DNA of 64,000 nt, from assembly GCF_036346295.1 (NCBI RefSeq), contig NZ_CP107819.1:3534001-3598000 (forward strand). The letters are read 5' to 3'. This document shows positions 60,014 to 64,000 of the stretch, piece after piece. This stretch comes from Streptomyces sp. NBC_00536. Lineage in GTDB: Bacteria; Actinomycetota; Actinomycetes; Streptomycetales; Streptomycetaceae. Numbering within the stretch: the stretch's first letter is position 1; each line of letters begins with the position of its first letter. Under the pieces are notes generated by a model that worked only from the letters and a program-made list of their open reading frames with translations, was not told the DNA's origin and did not search any database. Both the position numbers and the translations under genes were made by a program.

Positions 60014-61231
60014 ATGAACCTCGACGTCGCGGGCATACGGACCCGGTACCCGGCCTTCTCCGACGCTGCATCCTCCGACGGCGTGGTCTGGCTGGACGCC
60101 CCGGCCGGCACCCAGATGCCGCAGAGCGTCATCGACGCCATCTCGGGCGCCTACGAGGCGGGGATCGGCAACCTCCACGGCGCGTTCCCCGCCAGCGCCC
60201 GGTCCGACGCGATCGTGGCCGAGGCCCGGCAGGCGGTCGCCGACCTGGTCGGCGGCGCGCCGGACGGCGTCGTCTTCGGCCCGAACATGACCACGCTGAC
60301 CTACCGGTTCGCCGCCACCCTGGCCAAGACCTGGGGCCCGGGCGACGAGATCGTCCTCTCGACGCTCGACCACGACGCGAACCTGCGGCCGTGGGCGCAG
60401 GCCGCCGAGGCGGTCGGCGCGACCGTCCGGTACGCCGAAATGGAGGTTCCCTCGGGGGAATTGCCCGCCGAGCAGTACCGGCAGCTGGTGGGCCCCCGTA
60501 CCCGGCTCGTCGCGGTCACCGCGGCCAGCAACATCCTCGGCACCATGCCCGATCTGCCGCGCATCGCGGAGATCACCCACGCGGCGGGCGCCCTCCTGTT
60601 CGTCGACGGCGTGCACGCCACCCCGCACATGCCGGTGGACATGGTGGCGCTGGGCGCCGACTTCTGGGCCATCAGCGCCTACAAGTGGAACGCCCCGCAC
60701 GTCGGCGCGATCGTGGCCGCCCCGGCGCTGCTGGCGGAACTGGAGCCGGACAAGCTCGTCCCCTCCCCGGCGACCGGACCCGAGCGGTTCGAAACCGGCA
60801 CGCTGCCGCTCGCGGACCTCGCGGGCGTGCGCGCCGCCGTGGACTACCTGGCGGGGCTCGACCCGCGGGCCACGGGCACCCGCCGCGAACGGCTCCTGGT
60901 CTCGATGGCGGCGGTACGGGCCTACGAACAGGGCGAACTGGCGCACCTCCTGGCGGGATTCGCGGCGCTGCCCGCGGTCCGGCGGATCGGCGCACCGGCC
61001 CGGTCCACCGCCACCGTGTACTTCACGGTGGACGGTCACACGCCGCAGGAGGTGGCCGAGTACCTCGCCACCCGGAAGATCAACGTGTGGTACGGCCACT
61101 CATACTGCTGGGAGGCCACCGCCGCACTCGGCATCCGTGACCAGGGATCCGCCGTCCGCGTCGGCATCTACCACTACACCAGCCGCTCGGACACGGACCG
61201 CCTCCTCACCGCGCTCGCCGCCCTGTCCTAG
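60014..61231 (+). CDS. Class-V PLP enzyme (cysteine desulfurase-like)
   Basis: A 405-residue fold-type I PLP enzyme. The cofactor Lys is in 'AISAYKWNAPH' at residue 224; 'FVDGVHATPH' holds the Asp that binds the pyridine nitrogen. It resembles the desulfurase-like group of class-V aminotransferases. Kynureninase has the same fold; since no conventional kynureninase is seen and the operon makes kynurenine, a kynureninase-like C-C cleavage is a possible role. Alternatives are desulfuration or transamination. AGAAGGAAG precedes the ATG. Confidence 0.82.
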   Translation: MNLDVAGIRTRYPAFSDAASSDGVVWLDAPAGTQMPQSVIDAISGAYEAGIGNLHGAFPASARSDAIVAEARQAVADLVGGAPDGVVFGPNMTTLTYRFAATLAKTWGPGDEIVLSTLDHDANLRPWAQAAEAVGATVRYAEMEVPSGELPAEQYRQLVGPRTRLVAVTAASNILGTMPDLPRIAEITHAAGALLFVDGVHATPHMPVDMVALGADFWAISAYKWNAPHVGAIVAAPALLAELEPDKLVPSPATGPERFETGTLPLADLAGVRAAVDYLAGLDPRATGTRRERLLVSMAAVRAYEQGELAHLLAGFAALPAVRRIGAPARSTATVYFTVDGHTPQEVAEYLATRKINVWYGHSYCWEATAALGIRDQGSAVRVGIYHYTSRSDTDRLLTALAALS

Positions 61232-61291
61232 GGCCTGGCGCAACACCCCACCCCAGCAAGCCGATCAAGCAAGCCGATTGGACAAGAACGC

Positions 61292-62146
61292 ATGCCCGAG
61301 CCCGAGTCCGCGCCCGAGTCCCTGCCCGCCCCGCTCCGGCTCCGTTCCGCGACCCGGCGCCGACTGGTCATGTGCCCGCCGACGTACTTCGACGTGTCCT
61401 ACTCCATCAACCCGTGGATGGACCCGGCGCAGCCCGTGGACACCGGCGCGGCCATGCGGCAGTGGCACGGCCTGCGGTCCCTCTACCAGGACCTGGGGCA
61501 CGAGGTCCTGGAGGTGCCGCCGGTTCCCGGCCTCCCCGACATGGTCTTCGCGGCCAACGGGGCCACCGTGGCCGGCGGCAAGGTGCTCGGGGCGCGGTTC
61601 CGGCACGCGGAGCGCACCGCCGAGGGTCCGGCGTACCTCGCGTGGTTCCGCTCCCAGGGGTACGAGGACGTCCTGTGGCCGGAGTTCGTCAACGAGGGCG
61701 AGGGCGACTACCTGACGGTCGGCGGCCGCCTGCTCGCCGGCACGGGCTTCCGGACCGACCCCCGGTCCCACGCCGAGGCGCAGGAGTTCTTCGGCATGCC
61801 GGTCACCGGGCTCCGGCTCGTCGATCCCTCGTACTACCACCTGGACACCGCGCTGGCCGTGCTCTCGGACGACGAGGTCATGTACTACCCCGCCGCCTTC
61901 TCTGAGGGCAGCCAGGCGGTCCTGCGCCGGATGTTCCCGGACGCGATCCTGGCGACCGCCGAGGACGCCGCCGTGTTCGGGCTGAACGCGATGTCGGACG
62001 GCCGCCACGTCATCCTGCCCGAGGCCGCGACGGGGCTCGCCAAGCGGCTCTCCGCGCGGGGCTTCGAGCCGATCGGCATCCGGATGGACGAGCTGCTGAA
62101 GGCGGGCGGCAGCGCGAAGTGCTGCACGCTGGAACTGCACGACTGA
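61292..62146 (+). CDS. DDAH-like amidinohydrolase / arginine deiminase-fold enzyme
   Basis: A 284-residue pentein-fold enzyme resembling dimethylarginine dimethylaminohydrolases. 'VMCPPTYFDVSYSINPWM' is the conserved N-terminal strand, 'YYHLDTALAVL' carries the catalytic His, and Cys near 279 in 'SAKCCTLELHD' is the nucleophile. Family members hydrolyse the guanidine of arginine or N-substituted arginine. It is the last gene of the rightward operon, so it may provide citrulline or process an oxidised arginine, or act in resistance. No ribosome site is strong; the ATG fits the family length. Confidence 0.85.
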   Translation: MPEPESAPESLPAPLRLRSATRRRLVMCPPTYFDVSYSINPWMDPAQPVDTGAAMRQWHGLRSLYQDLGHEVLEVPPVPGLPDMVFAANGATVAGGKVLGARFRHAERTAEGPAYLAWFRSQGYEDVLWPEFVNEGEGDYLTVGGRLLAGTGFRTDPRSHAEAQEFFGMPVTGLRLVDPSYYHLDTALAVLSDDEVMYYPAAFSEGSQAVLRRMFPDAILATAEDAAVFGLNAMSDGRHVILPEAATGLAKRLSARGFEPIGIRMDELLKAGGSAKCCTLELHD

Positions 62147-62168
62147 GGAAAGCCGCCCCGCCCGCCGC

Positions 62169-63260
62169 CTACCCGATCTGGATCCGGTGCATCCAGCCGT
62201 GGGTGTCGGGGGTACGGCCGGTCTGGAGGTCGAGGAGGGCCTTGCGCAGCCGCATGGTGACCTCGCCCGGCTGTCCGTCGCCGTGGACCCACTCGGCGCG
62301 GGCCGACTTGACGGAGCCGACCGGGGTGATGACGGCGGCCGTGCCGCACGCGAACACCTCGGTCAGGGTGCCGTTCTCCACGTCCTTCTGCCAGTCCTCG
62401 GTGGAGATCCGCCCCTCCTCCACCGTGTAACCGAGGTCGCGGGCGATCGTCAGCAGCGAGTCGCGGGTGATGCCGGGCAGCAGGGATCCGGTCAGCTCCG
62501 GGGTGACGATGTGGTCGCGGTACACGAAGTACAGGTTCATGCCGCCCATCTCCTCGACCCAGCGGCGCTCGATCGCGTCGAGCCAGACCACCTGGTCGCA
62601 GCCGTGCACGGCCGCCTCGGCCTGCGCGGCCAGCGAACCCGCGTAGTTGCCGCCGGTCTTGGCCGAACCCGTACCGCCCTTGACGGCCCGCACGTACTCC
62701 TCGGACAGCCACACCGAGACGGGCTTGACCCCGCCCGCGAAGTACGCGGCGGCGGGGAAGGCGATCACCATGAACAGGAACTCGCTGGCCGGGCGCACGC
62801 CCAGGCCGACCTCGGTCGCGAACATGAACGGCCGCAGGTACAGGGAGGATTCACCGGAGTCCGGCACCCAGGCGCGGTCCTGCTCGACCAGCGCGTCGCA
62901 CGCCGCGACGAACAGGTCGGCGGGCAGCTCGGGCATGGCCATGCGGCGGGCGGAAGCCTGGAACCGCTCGGCGTTGGCGCGCGGGCGGAAGGTGGCGACG
63001 GAGCCGTCGGGCTGCTCGTACGCCTTGAGCCCCTCGAAGATCGTCTGCGCGTAGTGCAGGGTCATGTTCGCCGGGTCGATCGACAGCGGCCCATAGGGAA
63101 CCAGCTCGGCATCGTGCCAGCCGCGCCCCTCGGTCCACCTGATCTGCACCATGTGATCGGTGAAGTGCCGCCCGTACCCCGGATCGGCCAGGATCGCCTC
63201 GCGCTCCGCGGCGGACCGCGGCGTCGAAGAGGGCTTGATCTCGATCACGGGCATCGTCAT
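62169..63260 (-). CDS. ilvE: Branched-chain amino acid aminotransferase
   Basis: A 363-residue class-IV PLP aminotransferase. '[14 protein letters not shown]', cofactor Lys in '[13 protein letters not shown]' and '[15 protein letters not shown]' are IlvE signatures. ATG at 63260 has GAAGGAC upstream; the frame is open for 11 further codons. It makes leucine, isoleucine and valine from their keto acids. It is convergent with the DDAH-like gene and is most simply the first housekeeping gene beyond the cluster, though it could supply valine for the valine-coded NRPS. Confidence 0.95.
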   Translation of the reverse strand: MTMPVIEIKPSSTPRSAAEREAILADPGYGRHFTDHMVQIRWTEGRGWHDAELVPYGPLSIDPANMTLHYAQTIFEGLKAYEQPDGSVATFRPRANAERFQASARRMAMPELPADLFVAACDALVEQDRAWVPDSGESSLYLRPFMFATEVGLGVRPASEFLFMVIAFPAAAYFAGGVKPVSVWLSEEYVRAVKGGTGSAKTGGNYAGSLAAQAEAAVHGCDQVVWLDAIERRWVEEMGGMNLYFVYRDHIVTPELTGSLLPGITRDSLLTIARDLGYTVEEGRISTEDWQKDVENGTLTEVFACGTAAVITPVGSVKSARAEWVHGDGQPGEVTMRLRKALLDLQTGRTPDTHGWMHRIQIG

Positions 63261-63781
63261 GCTGGCAAGTCCTTCGCATCGCTCCTGGAACACCGATATC
63301 CGGCCCCCGATGGCCGATTATCGCAGCGCCACCCCCACGAGGGAATGGCCTCCGCCCAGCCAACGCCTCCCCCCGCCCCACCCCCGGCGCCACAGCAATC
63401 CATGCGCCCACCCCCAGCACCATCCGCTAGGCTGTCAGCGGTCAGGCGACCCCTGACCCCCGCCTTCGTGGGCCTTGCGGAAAACTACAAAACCGCAGCT
63501 CAGGGCCCTGACCCGTAAAGCCTCAGGAACGCCTCTCCCCCATTTTGGGAACGCATGAGGCTCCTTCGCAGGTCAGCCACGTCGCCACCCGCACCCGCTG
63601 GTTCGACGCACCCACGGCTCCGCGGCGCTCCTGGAGCAGGTCCAGTGGAGAAGGTCCAGAGCATCAGAAGCACCTGAAGCTCCGCGCGAACGTCCTCGAC
63701 AGCTTCGTCATCGAAACCGGGTTGGGTTGAAACCCCCAGGGCTGCCACCCCGGCCTTTGAACCTCACAGCTCGTGAAAGGG
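63261..63781. other. Intergenic region without a supported gene
   Basis: About 520 bases holding the ilvE promoter (not clearly visible) and sequence with short open frames on both strands that resemble nothing I know. The composition is less biased than in the flanking genes, and this is likely junction or decayed DNA next to the insertion sequence remnant. Confidence 0.5.
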
Positions 63782-64000
63782 TCATGAGTCGGGTTTGTTG
63801 AGGCGTCGCCAGCACATGAGGCTGCAGACGAGGGGGACAAGGGCAAGGGGCTCGGTGACGTCGTTCGCATTCGCCGCGGTGGTGACGGCCTTGAGCGGGG
63901 TGCCGTGCCAGTCGTAGATCAGGTGGTGTTTTCTGCCGGTCTTCCGCCGGTCGACCGGCGGAAGACCGGTTACACGTAGCGCAACTGGAGGAGGTAGAGG
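63782..64000 (-). pseudogene. IS5-family transposase remnant, internally deleted
   Basis: The minus strand reads VDRRKTGRKHHLIYDWHG, then TPLKAVTTAANANDVTEPLA, and ends CSLMCWRRLNKPDS before a stop. The first part matches the catalytic middle of streptomycete IS5-type transposases, and the last part the C-terminal end. The 70 or so residues normally between them are missing. Upstream of VDRR the frame continues into unrelated sequence across a 34-bp palindrome. It is therefore a dead fragment that may extend past the window. Confidence 0.75.
63936..63969. repeat. Perfect 34-bp palindrome in the transposase remnant
   Basis: Both arms read CCGGTCTTCCGCCGGTC from opposite strands and meet at a GTCGAC centre. 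It duplicates in inverse orientation the 'DRRKTG' coding segment, which suggests a rearrangement rather than an original IS end. Confidence 0.85.

Noticed and set aside
63500..63748. Small coding frames between ilvE and the transposase remnant
   Set aside because: Frames on both strands are short, lack ribosome sites and resemble nothing known; not supported as genes.

Overview
The window looks like a Streptomyces-type actinomycete chromosome. It is very GC-rich, GTG and TTG starts with purine-rich ribosome sites are common, many genes overlap by four bases (ATGA or GTGA), and families typical of the group are present (NB-ARC ATPase, SigE-type sigma factor, CstA operon, DUF3311, StrR-like ParB activator, FadR and LuxR regulators). 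I see no rRNA, tRNA or CRISPR.

Layout. 1-6.95 kb is ordinary chromosome: an NB-ARC ATPase fragment, a tyrosine phosphatase, a leftward operon (sodium:solute symporter, ECF sigma factor, small membrane protein) and a rightward DUF3311-cstA-ybdD operon closed by a hairpin. From about 7.4 to 62.15 kb lies a large nonribosomal peptide synthetase (NRPS) gene cluster. Beyond it are ilvE (primary metabolism) and a decayed IS5-type transposase, which I take as the right border.

Cluster organisation. (i) 7.45-20.1 kb, rightward: 2-oxoglutarate oxygenase, an A-T-E-R NRPS whose pocket reads as aspartate, two SDRs, two tandem ATP-grasp ligases, an AspH-type hydroxylase, a FemAB/GNAT-like acyltransferase and an MFS exporter. 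(ii) 20.2-24.2 kb, control region: orphan DUF3311, FadR regulator with a small lipoprotein, StrR-like activator, a small exported peptide with a repeated C-terminal motif, a small unknown protein and a TrmB/LuxR regulator. (iii) 24.3-26.0 kb, leftward: an AurF-like diiron oxygenase and an IDO-like amino acid hydroxylase. (iv) 26.2-34.9 kb, rightward: carbamoyltransferase, C-A(MT)-T NRPS, MbtH and a valine-coded truncated-C-A-T NRPS. (v) 42.8-35.0 kb, leftward and tightly coupled: HpaB, HpaC, 3-hydroxyanthranilate dioxygenase, ACMS decarboxylase, RidA-like 2-aminomuconate deaminase, semialdehyde dehydrogenase, SDR and antiporter. (vi) 43.1-62.1 kb, rightward: tryptophan 2,3-dioxygenase, tryptophan halogenase, MFS exporter, Cys-type alpha/beta hydrolase, C-A-T-C-A-T NRPS, C-A-T-TE NRPS with a Cys thioesterase, Sir2-type protein, class-V PLP enzyme and a DDAH-like amidinohydrolase.

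How it may work together (inference). Blocks v and vi contain most steps from tryptophan through chlorotryptophan, kynurenine and 3-hydroxyanthranilate to ring-opened 2-aminomuconate-type acids. No conventional kynureninase or kynurenine monooxygenase is seen; the class-V enzyme and HpaBC are candidate replacements. The ring-opened acid could feed the unusual adenylation domain of the 47.9-54.2 kb NRPS, which lacks the usual amine-binding Asp. Block i looks like a separate line making a reduced, epimerised aspartate unit that ATP-grasp enzymes could couple on. Hydroxylation, carbamoylation, methylation and Cys-thioesterase release would complete the product. I cannot assign a known compound; the gene mix partly resembles GE81112-type clusters but the ring-cleavage operon is not part of anything I recognise.
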